Source of the DNA: Microbacterium sp. H83
GTDB lineage: Bacteria > Actinomycetota > Actinomycetes > Actinomycetales > Microbacteriaceae
DNA: 64,000 nucleotides
NCBI RefSeq assembly: GCF_001650405.1
Contig: NZ_LWCU01000003.1
Location: 204-64,203 of the forward strand
Direction of reading: 5' to 3'
Below are positions 51,448-59,805 of the stretch, in pieces. Position numbers and translations under genes: made by a program. Position 1 is the first letter of the stretch. Each line of letters starts with the position of its first letter. Below the pieces are notes generated by a model. It was not told the DNA's origin. It searched no databases and saw only the letters and a program-made list of their open reading frames with translations.

Positions 51448-52311
51448 ATGGCGCAGCACACCCTCTCGGTCCCAGTGCTCGGGCCTTGGTCGTTGCGCAC
51501 CAGCAAGCGGTTCTGGGAAGAGTTCACCCCTACCGCGATCGAGGCCGGCGGTGATCCGGACGTCCTCTCCGCACGCTTTGTGAGCGAGCATGACTGGACG
51601 TCTGTGTCCGCCCAGGTCACCCAGAGCCGGGAGTGCGCCCAGATAGGTTTGTCCGGCCCGGGCGATCTGGCCGCAGCCGCTGAGCAGGTGCGGCGCTTCC
51701 TCTCTCTCGATGTGGACGCGCGGGGATGGCCGGCCGTCGGCGATCGCGACCCGATCATCGCCACCGCCCAAAGGGCTCTCCCCGGATATCGCCCGTGCGG
51801 CTTCCATTCTCCGTACGAAGCCGCTGCCTGGTGTGTCTTGTCGCAGCGCACTCGCGTCCCAGTCGCTGCCCGACTCCGCCGCGACCTTATCGTCGCGCAC
51901 GGCAACGACGGGGCCTTTCCCGCGCCCGATGCGCTCATCCGCGCCATCGACGCCGGAGAACTAGACCTACCCGGTCGGAAGCCAGAGTATCTCCGGGCTG
52001 TCGCAGAGGCCGCACTCACCGGACTGCTCAACGGTCCTTGGCTCCGAGCAATGCCCGAAGAATCGGCTCGCCGCGACCTGCTCGCGGTGACAGGCATCGG
52101 CCCGTTCGCCACGGACCTCATCCTTATCCGCGGCGCCAACGCCCAGGACATCCTTCCGCGCGCGGAACGCCGCCTCTACGCCGAGATCTCCTACCAGTAC
52201 GGGCCCGACTCGGTGCTCGAGGAGGTCGCGGAACGCTGGCGCCCCTTCCGCTCCTGGGCCGCTGTCCACCTCCGTGCGCTCCGAGAGCAGCGCACCCGTG
52301 AGATGGGCTGA
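51448..52311 (+). CDS. AlkA-type DNA-3-methyladenine glycosylase
   Basis: 287 residues from ATG 51448. The C-terminal HhH-GPD domain runs from PYEAAAWCVLSQRTRVPVAARLRR to the helix-hairpin-helix LLAVTGIGPFATDLILIRG, with the catalytic Asp in the expected place after the hairpin. The N-terminal ~100 residues form the AlkA-like beta domain. It removes alkylated or deaminated bases in base excision repair. It lies in an apparent operon with the VOC and CysRS genes. Confidence 0.88.
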   Translation: MAQHTLSVPVLGPWSLRTSKRFWEEFTPTAIEAGGDPDVLSARFVSEHDWTSVSAQVTQSRECAQIGLSGPGDLAAAAEQVRRFLSLDVDARGWPAVGDRDPIIATAQRALPGYRPCGFHSPYEAAAWCVLSQRTRVPVAARLRRDLIVAHGNDGAFPAPDALIRAIDAGELDLPGRKPEYLRAVAEAALTGLLNGPWLRAMPEESARRDLLAVTGIGPFATDLILIRGANAQDILPRAERRLYAEISYQYGPDSVLEEVAERWRPFRSWAAVHLRALREQRTREMG

Positions 52312-52314
52312 TCG

Positions 52315-53763
52315 ATGACGTTACGGCTCTTCGATAGTGGAACGTCATCGCTGCGCACGTTCGCGCCCCTGCGACCGGGCCACGTCGGCATCTATCTGTG
52401 CGGTCCGACTGTTCAGGCTCCGCCGCACGTCGGTCATCTCCGCTCGGCAGTGGTCTTCGACCAGCTGCGACGATGGCTCCAGATCGGCCACGATCTCGAC
52501 GTGACTCTGGTGCGAAACATCACCGACCTGGACGACAAGATCCTTGTCGCGAGCCAGGCGGCGGGCGTTCCATGGTGGGCGTGGGCGGCTCGTCATGAGA
52601 GGGCGTTCGCCGACGCGTATCGCATGATCGGCATCTTGCCGCCGTCGATCGAGCCGCGCGCGACAGGGCACACGGCCGAGATGCTTACCTTCATTGACCG
52701 GCTGATCGCCCGAGGCCACGCGTACCGAGCGGGAGGGGAAGCGGGGGACGTCTACTTCGACGTCTCATCATGGCCCGACTACGGGTCTCTGACCTCACAG
52801 GAGACCGGGACTCTCCGCGGAGACGAACATACCGATCAGGCGACGGAGAAACGTGACCCTCGCGACTTCGCGCTCTGGAAGTCGGTTCTCTCGGATGCGG
52901 CGACAGGAACGGCGAGTACCGCGGGCGCAGCATGGGCTTCGCCTTACGGGCCGGGACGCCCTGGATGGCATCTGAGCTGCTCGACGATGATTCTCCGCTA
53001 CCTGGGAGAGAGCTTCGATATCCACGGTGGCGGGCTCGACCTGCGCTTTCCTCATCATGAGAACGAACAGGCGCAGTCCCGTGCCGCCGGATACGGATTC
53101 GCGCGCTACTGGATGCACAATGGCTGGGTCACGTCCAGCGGCGACAAGATCAGCAAGTCCCTCGGCAATGCGACACCCCTCGACGATCTACTGCAGCACA
53201 TGCGTCCTCTCGACCTGCGCTACTACCTCGGATCGGCCCACTATCGGTCGAACCTGGAACTGACCGACTCGGCCCTGCGAGCAGCCACGGCGGCGATGCG
53301 CAGGATCGAAGACTTCATCACCCGGAGCACCAACCACTCCAGGCGGACGGCGGACGCGGAGATGCTGCCGGTCGCATTCCGAAACGCCTTGGATGAGGAC
53401 CTCAACATCCCCACGGCACTCGCGGTCCTCCATGACGAGGTCAGGCGGGGTAACACCGCCCTCGCCCAGCACGACGCGCGGGCCGGTGCCGACACGCTGG
53501 ATGCGGTGCTCGCCATGACTGGCGTCCTCGGCATCAACCCGCGCGACAGCCCGTGGGACGAATCAACGGCCACACCCCCGCACGCCGAGCGCGCAGTGGA
53601 GGCCCTGGTCGCACAGGCGCTCAACCAGCGAGCCCAGGCACGTGCGGCCGGAGACTTCCGCACCGCAGACCGTATCCGTGACGAACTCGACGCCGCCGGG
53701 ATCGTGCTCAACGACAGCGAGTCAGGTACGACATGGGGCTTCACCGAAGGCCGTACCTCATAG
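52315..53763 (+). CDS. cysS: Cysteinyl-tRNA synthetase, probable second copy
   Basis: 482 residues. Class I synthetase: HIGH-type motif PPHVGHLRS near residue 37, KMSKS-type motif KISKSLGN near residue 277. The zinc ligands are in CGPTVQ, WHLSCSTM and FPHHENEQ. The C-terminal region (LNQRAQARAAGDFRTADRIRDELDAAGIVL) is the normal CysRS tail, so it is not the mycothiol ligase MshC. A housekeeping cysS is expected elsewhere, so this is probably a second copy, adding cysteine-tRNA capacity under oxidant stress (inference). No editing domain is expected. Confidence 0.92.
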   Translation: MTLRLFDSGTSSLRTFAPLRPGHVGIYLCGPTVQAPPHVGHLRSAVVFDQLRRWLQIGHDLDVTLVRNITDLDDKILVASQAAGVPWWAWAARHERAFADAYRMIGILPPSIEPRATGHTAEMLTFIDRLIARGHAYRAGGEAGDVYFDVSSWPDYGSLTSQETGTLRGDEHTDQATEKRDPRDFALWKSVLSDAATGTASTAGAAWASPYGPGRPGWHLSCSTMILRYLGESFDIHGGGLDLRFPHHENEQAQSRAAGYGFARYWMHNGWVTSSGDKISKSLGNATPLDDLLQHMRPLDLRYYLGSAHYRSNLELTDSALRAATAAMRRIEDFITRSTNHSRRTADAEMLPVAFRNALDEDLNIPTALAVLHDEVRRGNTALAQHDARAGADTLDAVLAMTGVLGINPRDSPWDESTATPPHAERAVEALVAQALNQRAQARAAGDFRTADRIRDELDAAGIVLNDSESGTTWGFTEGRTS

Positions 53764-53889
53764 CCCGGAACAACAACAGGAGGATTCTCGAAGTCACAGC
53801 CCACTCCCAGGCTCACGGGACCAAACCGCGTCACCCCGGCGTTATCAACAGTGACGCCGCAGCCAGCGGCGCCGAACAAGGAGGACATC

Positions 53890-54366
53890 GTGTCGCACGA
53901 CTACAGCAAGACTTCTGAGGCCCTGAGCCGCCTCAACGACCAGCAGTACCGCGTCACCCAGAAGGACGGCACCGAGCCGGCCTTCCGCAACGAGTACTGG
54001 GACAACCACGAGGACGGCCTGTACGTGGACGTCGTCTCCGGACAGCCCCTGTTCTCATCCACCGACAAGTACGACAGCGGAACCGGATGGCCCAGCTTCA
54101 CCAAGCCGGTCGTCGCTGACGCCGTCCACACGAAGACGGACCGATCCCTCTGGATGCCCCGCACCGAGGTCCGCTCTACCGGGGCGGACAGCCACCTCGG
54201 GCACGTCTTCGACGACGGCCCCGCGAACGCCGGCGGCCTGCGCTACTGCATGAACTCCGCCGCGCTGCGGTTCATCCCCGTCTCCGACCTGGAGGCCGAG
54301 GGGTATGGAGAGTTCCGCTCACTGTTCGAGACCACCACCACGACCACGAAGGAGCACGCATCATGA
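53890..54366 (+). CDS. msrB: Peptide methionine sulfoxide reductase MsrB
   Basis: 158 residues from GTG 53890 behind AAGGAGG. Family motifs: TGWPSF near residue 65, [14 protein letters not shown] near residue 105, and the catalytic Cys in [11 protein letters not shown] near residue 127. It is the only cysteine in the protein: the zinc-binding Cys pairs are absent, and so is the usual resolving Cys (Ser in TEVRSTG). So this is a zinc-free, one-Cys MsrB. It reduces the R epimer of methionine sulfoxide. Overlaps msrA copy 2 by four bases. Confidence 0.94.
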   Translation: MSHDYSKTSEALSRLNDQQYRVTQKDGTEPAFRNEYWDNHEDGLYVDVVSGQPLFSSTDKYDSGTGWPSFTKPVVADAVHTKTDRSLWMPRTEVRSTGADSHLGHVFDDGPANAGGLRYCMNSAALRFIPVSDLEAEGYGEFRSLFETTTTTTKEHAS

Positions 54367-54926
54367 CCAGTGGAATTCACGACACCGGAGAGGTCACCCG
54401 CACACCCGGCACCGAGACGGCCGTCCTGGCCGGCGGCTGCTTCTGGGGCGTGGACGAGCTCATCCGCAAGCAGCCGGGCGTGATCAGCACCCGCGCCGGA
54501 TACACCGGCGGGCAGAACGATCACGCCACCTACCGCAACCACCCCGGCCACGCCGAGGCCGTGGAGATCGTCTTCGACCCATCGAAGACGACGTACCGGG
54601 ACATCCTGGCGTTCTTCTTCCAGATCCACGACCCGTCGACCCTGAACCGTCAGGGCAACGACATCGGCACCAGCTACCGGTCGGCGATCTTCCCGCTCAC
54701 CCCCGAGCAGGAGCAGGTCGCCAAGGAGACGATCGCCGACGTCGATGCCTCCGGCCTGTGGCCAGGATCGGCTGTCACCACGATCGAGCCCGCCGGCCCG
54801 TTCTGGGAGGCCGAGCCTGAGCACCAGGACTACCTCCAGCGGTATCCGAACGGCTACAACTGCCACTACCCTCGTGCCGGCTGGGTCCTGCCCCGCCGCA
54901 TCCAGGCGACCGAGGCTTCCGTCTGA
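54363..54926 (+). CDS. msrA: Peptide methionine sulfoxide reductase MsrA, copy 2
   Basis: 187 residues. Catalytic motif [12 protein letters not shown] near residue 24, [16 protein letters not shown] and [19 protein letters not shown] in the middle, second Cys in GYNCHYPR near residue 170. About 17 extra residues precede the fold compared with copy 1. It starts with ATGA overlap on msrB, giving a complete repair pair for both sulfoxide epimers. A strong hairpin terminator follows. Confidence 0.95.
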   Translation: MTSGIHDTGEVTRTPGTETAVLAGGCFWGVDELIRKQPGVISTRAGYTGGQNDHATYRNHPGHAEAVEIVFDPSKTTYRDILAFFFQIHDPSTLNRQGNDIGTSYRSAIFPLTPEQEQVAKETIADVDASGLWPGSAVTTIEPAGPFWEAEPEHQDYLQRYPNGYNCHYPRAGWVLPRRIQATEASV

Positions 54927-54934
54927 CCATGTCC

Positions 54935-54978
54935 ACGTGGGGGCGTGCCACCGCTGAGCCGGTGGCGCGCCCCCACGT
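54935..54978 (+). terminator. Strong hairpin terminator after msrB-msrA
   Basis: A 19-bp stem with one T-G wobble (left arm starting ACGTGGGGGCG, right arm ending CGCCCCCACGT) and a 6-base loop lies eight bases after the msrA stop. It lacks a T run but is very stable. It ends the operon that starts at the VOC gene or at cysS. Confidence 0.8.
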
Positions 54979-55010
54979 CATCAGTGACGGAGGAATGATG
55001 CGGAACGACC

Positions 55011-55697
55011 GTGAACGAAGATGAAGACAACGCGGTGGAGCGACGTCGCGCAGCGTCAGCCGCAGTCCTCACATGCGCAGACCTGACCGATGCGCTCGGC
55101 CGGAAGCACCGTCACCGCGCCCATATCACCGGGCTCGTCAGCCCGACACCCGAACGCATCCTGTTCGGGCGCGTCGCGACGATCTCCTTCTTCCCGACCT
55201 GCCACGCCATACTTGACCCGGAGGAATACACCTTCGGACGGCTGTTCCACCAGGCCGTCGACGGATCAGCAGCTAATCCCGGCAATACGGTCCTCGTGAT
55301 GGCCAGCAACGGCCACAGCTCGACGTCTCTCGCCGGTGGAACGAAGCTCTCCCGTGCGACCAACGTCGGCCTCGCCGGCGTCCTAACTGACGGACGCCTT
55401 CGCGACTTCGACGAACTGGCCGCGGAACCGTTCGCCGCATGGTGCTCGGGAGAGGCCGTCGCCTGGGGTGGAGCAGTGGTCACGCCGTTTCAGGCAAATA
55501 TCCCCGTCGTCATCGAAGGAGTGGGCATCTATCCGGGCCAGTACATCTTCTGCGACTCATCGGGAGCCGTCGTCATCCCCGACAGCGACATCGACGAAGT
55601 GCTCGAGACCGCCCATCAGATCCGCGCCGACGACAGCGCGTCCCGTGACCTGATCGCGCGGGAAGGTCGCAACGGAGGCCTGACACGCGAGCGGTGA
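55011..55697 (+). CDS. RraA-like / HMG aldolase family protein
   Basis: 228 residues, GTG start. The family core SRATNVGLAGVLTDGRLRDFDEL near residue 115-135 carries the G..G.V.DG..RD motif of RraA-like and 4-hydroxy-4-methyl-2-oxoglutarate aldolases. AAASAAVLTCADLTDALGR-type N terminus also fits. In E. coli RraA inhibits RNase E; the aldolase branch acts on keto acids. Which applies is not clear. It is convergent with the AraC copy B gene. Confidence 0.82.
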   Translation: MNEDEDNAVERRRAASAAVLTCADLTDALGRKHRHRAHITGLVSPTPERILFGRVATISFFPTCHAILDPEEYTFGRLFHQAVDGSAANPGNTVLVMASNGHSSTSLAGGTKLSRATNVGLAGVLTDGRLRDFDELAAEPFAAWCSGEAVAWGGAVVTPFQANIPVVIEGVGIYPGQYIFCDSSGAVVIPDSDIDEVLETAHQIRADDSASRDLIAREGRNGGLTRER

Positions 55698-55699
55698 TC

Positions 55700-56452
55700 T
55701 CACGGTGCCGGTGGCGTGGTGTTGTTGCGCCATTGGCGGGGTGTGGTGCCGAATTCTTCGCGGAAGATGCGGCTGAAGTGGCTGGCGGAGACGAATCCGT
55801 GCTGTTGGGCGAGGACGCCGATGGGGACGTCGATGGTGGCCGGTGCGGTCAGGGCGTCGCGGACGCGGCGCAGGCGCTGGGATTGGATCAGCTGCGCGAG
55901 CCTGATGTCCGCGCGGGACATCTCTGCGTAGAGCAGACGCTCGGACACGTGCAGGTCCTTCGCGATCCTGGCGGCTCCGAGGCCGGGGTCGGTGAGGTTG
56001 TCGAGCACGTAGGTGACGATCTGCTCGGCCAGCGGATACCGGGTCGTGGCGCGGTCGGGAGTGAGGGCGCTGAGCAGGGTGACTTTCAGCAGGTCGGCGA
56101 CGGGTGCGAACACGTCGACCTCGTCGCGAAGGCTGAGTTCGGAGTCCATCACGCCCCCGAGCACGGACCGCAGCAGCGCCGCCAGCGAGGTCCGCTCCTG
56201 CAGGTCGACACCCGAGACCTCAGCGACCTGATCCGCCGTCAACCCCACCACACCCAACGGCACCTCGACGATCATGCGATCGGCATCCTCGGTGGGCATC
56301 GCGCTCTCCACCGTCGAGCGGGGGACAACGACGATGCTCCCGGGGGTCAGCTCAGCGTCCCGCCCCTGCAGCGACAGGACCGAGGCGTTCCGACGCTGGT
56401 AGATGACTAACAGGTGGTCCTCGCTGCGACCACGGGGAGAGCTGACCGTCAT
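55700..56452 (-). CDS. AraC family regulator, copy B (short sensor)
   Basis: 250 residues from ATG 56452 (or 251 from adjoining GTG 56455). It lacks about 80 N-terminal residues present in copy A. Its sensor part (LLVIYQRRNASVLSLQGRDAELTPGSIVVVP) is only distantly similar to that of copy A, while the helix-turn-helix half is nearly identical in protein and DNA. The start overlaps the stop of the 163-residue gene upstream, so the two are coupled. It may be a truncated but still expressed regulator. Confidence 0.88.
   Translation of the reverse strand: MTVSSPRGRSEDHLLVIYQRRNASVLSLQGRDAELTPGSIVVVPRSTVESAMPTEDADRMIVEVPLGVVGLTADQVAEVSGVDLQERTSLAALLRSVLGGVMDSELSLRDEVDVFAPVADLLKVTLLSALTPDRATTRYPLAEQIVTYVLDNLTDPGLGAARIAKDLHVSERLLYAEMSRADIRLAQLIQSQRLRRVRDALTAPATIDVPIGVLAQQHGFVSASHFSRIFREEFGTTPRQWRNNTTPPAP
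55716..56262 (-). repeat. 547-bp inverted repeat, right copy
   Basis: Reverse-complement partner of 49586-50132. The nine differences are mostly silent third-base changes within the AraC helix-turn-helix half. The boundary on the sensor side is abrupt (after the base at 56262), as expected for a recombination or conversion tract rather than slow divergence. Confidence 0.93.
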
Positions 56453-56943
56453 CACAGGACTGCTTCCTCGATCAGCTCATAGATGTTCGCCCGGCGGAGG
56501 TCGCTGGCGTGAAAGACGAGCCCGTCGCCCCGGTGCGGTGGCTGCTCTGCGACATGCCGCACGCACGCGGCGGCGAGATCTCGCTCGGCCGGTGACATCA
56601 CCACGACTCCAATCACGGTCGTGTCCGCGCCGACGAGATTGGTGGCGCTCCTGCTCACCTCACCGACTACGCCCGTCGCCAACCTGTGTACTCGGGCTCG
56701 AGACATCGTGCCGGCACCGTCGAACGCCACCACCACCGTTCCGGGCCGAACGATGTGCAGCGCGGCGGTCACCTCATGCTCGATGCGTGAGGCCAACGCC
56801 CGTCGAGCCCGGATGCCCAGGCCCCTACGAAACCGATAGGCCGCCACGACCAGGCGCTCGTCCTCAGCCACCCGCTCCGCAAGAGGCGAGGGAACGAGCA
56901 TCAGAAACTCTTGCGCGTCACCGAGCTTGACAGGCAGGTCCAC
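56452..56943 (-). CDS. Protein of unknown function, 163 residues, coupled to AraC copy B
   Basis: Start taken at GTG 56943 behind GAGAGG; a longer reading to 57036 has a Cys-rich, unlikely head. The protein has LGDAQEFLMLVPSPLAERVAEDERL, a helical RRALASRIEHEVTAAL, a strand VVVAFDGAGTMSR, and VGADTTVIGVVVMSPAERDLAAACVRH. I cannot name the family. The alternating strands and helices could be a small sensor domain that works with the short AraC protein. No membrane segment. Confidence 0.65.
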   Translation of the reverse strand: MDLPVKLGDAQEFLMLVPSPLAERVAEDERLVVAAYRFRRGLGIRARRALASRIEHEVTAALHIVRPGTVVVAFDGAGTMSRARVHRLATGVVGEVSRSATNLVGADTTVIGVVVMSPAERDLAAACVRHVAEQPPHRGDGLVFHASDLRRANIYELIEEAVL

Positions 56944-57343
56944 CGAACGCCCCTCTCCTGCGGAGCGCGCAACGTTCTCGACGGGCGCGCGTGGGCAGCC
57001 GCACCGAGCCCTCGGCTCGGACGTTCTCGCGCACACGGAAGATCCGTGAGCCGCGTGGCTTCCCGCACATCATGACCACTAGCCTACGACGACAGAAAAG
57101 GACTCGCCAGACCAAAGTATGAGCCGGACGTCGATCGATGAGAGGTGTCATAGGTCTGAAAAGCAGGGCGCTCGGATCGCCTTAGGTGTTTCGGGTCGAC
57201 TTGGATAAGGACTTCGAGGTCCATTATTGTGAAGGTGTGAGATGCGAGCGTCCCGCTCCGCTGGACTTCACTGGGCCGGCCGGGCTGGCATCGCGTGACG
57301 GACGACTTCGAGTCCTGCGGACGGAGGAGACTACCCTGGAGGC
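56944..57343. other. 400-bp gap between the coupled gene and tetR
   Basis: No open reading frame I can support is here. It should hold the promoter for the minus-strand pair ending at 55700 and, next to 57344, the tetR promoter: TACCCT (57332-57337) lies six bases before the tetR GTG, a leaderless spacing. An imperfect palindrome GGACTTCGAGGTCC at 57209-57222 may be an operator. Confidence 0.5.
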
Positions 57344-57982
57344 GTGACTGCCGACGGAACGAGTGCGCGCCGGTTGACGCCGAAAGGGGCGGCAACGAGG
57401 GCGCGTATCGTCGACGCAGCGAACCAGCTGATGTATGAGCGAGGCGTTGCGGCGACGACCCTTGCCGACGTCCGAGCCGCCAGCGCGACATCGAAGTCTC
57501 AGGTTTATCAGCACTTCGCCGACAAGGACGCACTCGTGAAGGAAGTCATCGAGACCCGGGCGGAGGACGTCCTGACGCAGCAGCGCCGGCGCCTTCGACG
57601 GGTGGAATCCCTACGTGGGTTCGAGCTGTGGCGGGATGAGCTCGTCGAACGCAACGCGCTACGCAACGGCGCGTACGGGTGCCCGCTCGGGTCTCTGGCG
57701 AACGAGATCGCAGACCACAACGAGGATGCCCGCCGGGCGATCGCTGCCCACTTCGATGAGTGGCTGGAGATGCTGATCGATGCCGTGGAGAGGCTGAAGA
57801 CACGCGGCGTGTTGCGCAGCGATGCGGACTCGCGAGCGCTTGCCAGTGGGCTGCTATCGGCACTGCAGGGAGGTTATCTTCTGGCGAAGGCGAGTCGAGA
57901 TGTTTATCCGATGCGTGCCGCTCTCGACATGGCTATCGCACAACTCGGGGCCTACGCGACTGAGACCGACTCCTCAGCCTGA
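57344..57982 (+). CDS. TetR family transcriptional regulator
   Basis: 212 residues, GTG start, probably leaderless. Helix-turn-helix: ARIVDAANQLMYERGVAATTLADVRAASATSKSQVYQHFADKDALVKEVI. The C-terminal ligand domain has NGAYGCPLGSLANEIADHNEDARR, typical of the TetR_C branch linked to oxidative or aldehyde stress genes. It is convergent with the zinc-ribbon gene, overlapping its end by 31 bases. It may control the molybdoenzyme trio, but no operator is proven. Confidence 0.92.
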   Translation: MTADGTSARRLTPKGAATRARIVDAANQLMYERGVAATTLADVRAASATSKSQVYQHFADKDALVKEVIETRAEDVLTQQRRRLRRVESLRGFELWRDELVERNALRNGAYGCPLGSLANEIADHNEDARRAIAAHFDEWLEMLIDAVERLKTRGVLRSDADSRALASGLLSALQGGYLLAKASRDVYPMRAALDMAIAQLGAYATETDSSA

Positions 57983-58242
57983 TCCCGCCTCATCGCGAAC
58001 GCAGTCATCCCCGCGAAGCTGAGGAAGAGGCGTTCACCGGCGTCGATGATCGTCGCCAGCACGTGGCTGCACGTCTTGCAGCGCACGACCAGCCCCGGGG
58101 CGTCCGGATACACGACTGCCTCGGCAAGGGGCGCGATACGCCCGCAACCTCCGCACCGTCCTTCGATCATCGTTGCATCGGGCACGAGGAACTGGGCGAG
58201 AGGTCCGGCGAGGATGTTCCCGTCGAGGTGGCTGGTCATCAT
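57952..58242 (-). CDS. DUF6510-type zinc-ribbon protein
   Basis: 96 residues from ATG 58242 behind GGAGG (a second ATG follows at once). Two Cys pairs, GRCGGCGRIAPL and VRCKTCSHVL, form a zinc ribbon or rubredoxin-like knuckle. This small protein is regularly found after the FAD reductase and molybdoenzyme in actinobacteria, and may carry electrons or metal. The start overlaps the stop of the reductase gene. Role inferred from neighbourhood. Confidence 0.85.
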   Translation of the reverse strand: MMTSHLDGNILAGPLAQFLVPDATMIEGRCGGCGRIAPLAEAVVYPDAPGLVVRCKTCSHVLATIIDAGERLFLSFAGMTAFAMRRDQAEESVSVA

Positions 58243-58997
58243 AGGCCTCCGAATCGTTCGGTGAGGATGTCTTGCGGCGCATGGCCGAGCTTCACGAGCC
58301 AGGGCGCGACGGCTTCGACGAAGCCTGTCGAACCGCACACGAAAATGCGTGGGCGGTCTTCCGGAGGGAGCGTCCGCGCCGCGACAGCCGATTCTGTGAG
58401 CCGTCCGACCGGCTCCCGCCATCCGGCTGGCGCTCGTCGCGTGTACACGAGGTCGATGGCGAACGACCCGTCCGACAGCTCGAGGAGCTCCTGGTGGAAG
58501 TAGACGTCCTCCGGGGTGCGCACCGAGTACAGCAGCCGGAACGGAACGGGATCGGATGCGGCCGCATGAGACGCCGCCATCGCGTAGAGGGGCACGACAC
58601 CTGACCCGCCGGCGATGAGCTGCACGGGGCGCTGGCTCTGTCCCGGGCGCCAGAGGAAGAACGATCCCAGCGGTCCGTGGACCTCGAGCTGGTCACCGAC
58701 GCGCAGTTCACGGACGAGGAACGGAGACACCTCGCCATCGGGCAGCTCATCGACCGCGAGGACGATCGTTCCGCCCGTCTCGGAGGATGCGATCGAATAC
58801 GAACGTGTCGCCTGATAGCCGTCCGGAGCGGTCAGTCGCAGATCGAGATGGCTGCCCGCCTCGCTCCCCGGCCACCCCGGGACATCGAGCACCAGCCGAA
58901 CCGCAGTCGGCGTCTCTGGACGCACCTCCGAAACCGTGGCGACGAACCACGACGGCCTCACGCGGGGGCGAAGCGGAGCGAGCCGGGTCTGCTCCAT
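58239..58997 (-). CDS. Ferredoxin-NADP reductase-type FAD oxidoreductase
   Basis: 252 residues from ATG 58997. FAD-binding domain with ATRSYSIASSE (RxYS motif) near residue 70, then the NAD(P)-binding domain with LIAGGSGVVPLYAM near residue 132 and IFVCGSTGFVEAVAPWL near the end. No iron-sulfur Cys cluster is present. It would pass electrons from NAD(P)H to the molybdoenzyme encoded upstream, whose gene overlaps it by one base. A longer start at 59021 is possible but less likely. Confidence 0.9.
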   Translation of the reverse strand: MEQTRLAPLRPRVRPSWFVATVSEVRPETPTAVRLVLDVPGWPGSEAGSHLDLRLTAPDGYQATRSYSIASSETGGTIVLAVDELPDGEVSPFLVRELRVGDQLEVHGPLGSFFLWRPGQSQRPVQLIAGGSGVVPLYAMAASHAAASDPVPFRLLYSVRTPEDVYFHQELLELSDGSFAIDLVYTRRAPAGWREPVGRLTESAVAARTLPPEDRPRIFVCGSTGFVEAVAPWLVKLGHAPQDILTERFGGL

Positions 58998-59590
58998 CAC
59001 CAGTAGCGTTCTTCCTTCCACGGATCACCGTAGATGTGATAGCCGCTCTGCTCCCAGAACCCAGGGTCGTTCGTCGGCATCATCGTCAATGCCCGGACCC
59101 ACTTCGCGCTCTTCCAGAAGTACAGATGCGGGATCAGGAGACGTGCCGGCCCGCCGTGTTCTGCGTCGAGCGGTGCGCCTTCGGCCTCGGTCGCGATCCA
59201 GGCCTTGCCATCCAGGAGATCCTCAAGCGGCACATTCGTGGTGTAGCCGCCGTAGGAGTGCGCCATGACGTAGTCATGGGATGTCTCGACGTTCTCGAAC
59301 AGCTTGTCCAGGCTCACCCCGCGCCAGGCCATGTCGAGCTTGGACCAGTGCGTGACGCAGTGGATGTCGACCGTGATGTCCTCGGCACCGAGCGCCAGGA
59401 ACTGCTCCCAGTTCCAGTGATGCTCGGTACCGGTCTCATCGAGGATGGCGAAATCCCACGTCTCGGTATCGACATAGGGGGTGGGACCGGCGGTGAGCAC
59501 CGGCCAGTTGTCGAACAGCGTCTGTCCCGGAGGGAGCTGATCATCGGGTCCACGCCGGCGTCCCGCGAATCCGCGAGTAGTGAACGACAT
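58997..59590 (-). CDS. Sulfite oxidase-like molybdopterin oxidoreductase
   Basis: 197 residues, a compact sulfite oxidase-fold enzyme. The molybdenum-ligand Cys lies in ITVDIHCVTHWSKLDMAWRGV near residue 78, followed by YGGYTTNVPLEDL and PHLYFWKSAKWVRAL. No Tat signal is seen, so it is probably cytoplasmic, unlike MsrP (YedY). Related enzymes reduce or oxidise S- or N-oxides; methionine sulfoxide reduction is one possibility. It is the first gene of the trio, divergent from moaA. Confidence 0.88.
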   Translation of the reverse strand: MSFTTRGFAGRRRGPDDQLPPGQTLFDNWPVLTAGPTPYVDTETWDFAILDETGTEHHWNWEQFLALGAEDITVDIHCVTHWSKLDMAWRGVSLDKLFENVETSHDYVMAHSYGGYTTNVPLEDLLDGKAWIATEAEGAPLDAEHGGPARLLIPHLYFWKSAKWVRALTMMPTNDPGFWEQSGYHIYGDPWKEERYW

Positions 59591-59805
59591 ACATCGCCCC
59601 TTCCGTCTTCTCTGGCTGTACACCACCGACGATATTGCGGGAGCTCTCTCGCTGATCGCCTGGTCCTGCGCGGAACTTGCCCATGACTGCAGGTGATGAG
59701 TCCCCGGGGTGAAAACGGGCCACTGTGCCGACCACACTGTGGAACAGGACGCCCCACCGGGCGACCTCGCCCCCCCCCGCAAGCATCGAGAAGAAGTCTG
59801 TGACC
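59591..59805. other. Divergent promoter region with C9 tract, moaA side
   Basis: This 215-bp gap separates the molybdoenzyme trio from moaA. It must hold promoters for both. A run of nine C residues occupies 59770-59778, about 28 bases before the moaA ATG. I see no convincing molybdenum-cofactor riboswitch or ModE-type palindrome by eye. Confidence 0.45.

Noticed and set aside
52315..53763. Mycothiol ligase MshC
   Set aside because: The C-terminal tRNA-synthetase tail with the AD.IRDELDAAGI pattern and the length of 482 residues fit CysRS. MshC is shorter and lacks this end.
50133..55715. A composite transposon bounded by the 547-bp inverted repeats
   Set aside because: The repeats are coding halves of AraC regulators, with no transposase inside or outside and no terminal short inverted repeats or target duplication seen.
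59591..59805. Molybdenum-cofactor riboswitch upstream of moaA
   Set aside because: I could not fold the gap into the known multi-stem arrangement by eye. A covariance-model search is needed before claiming one.
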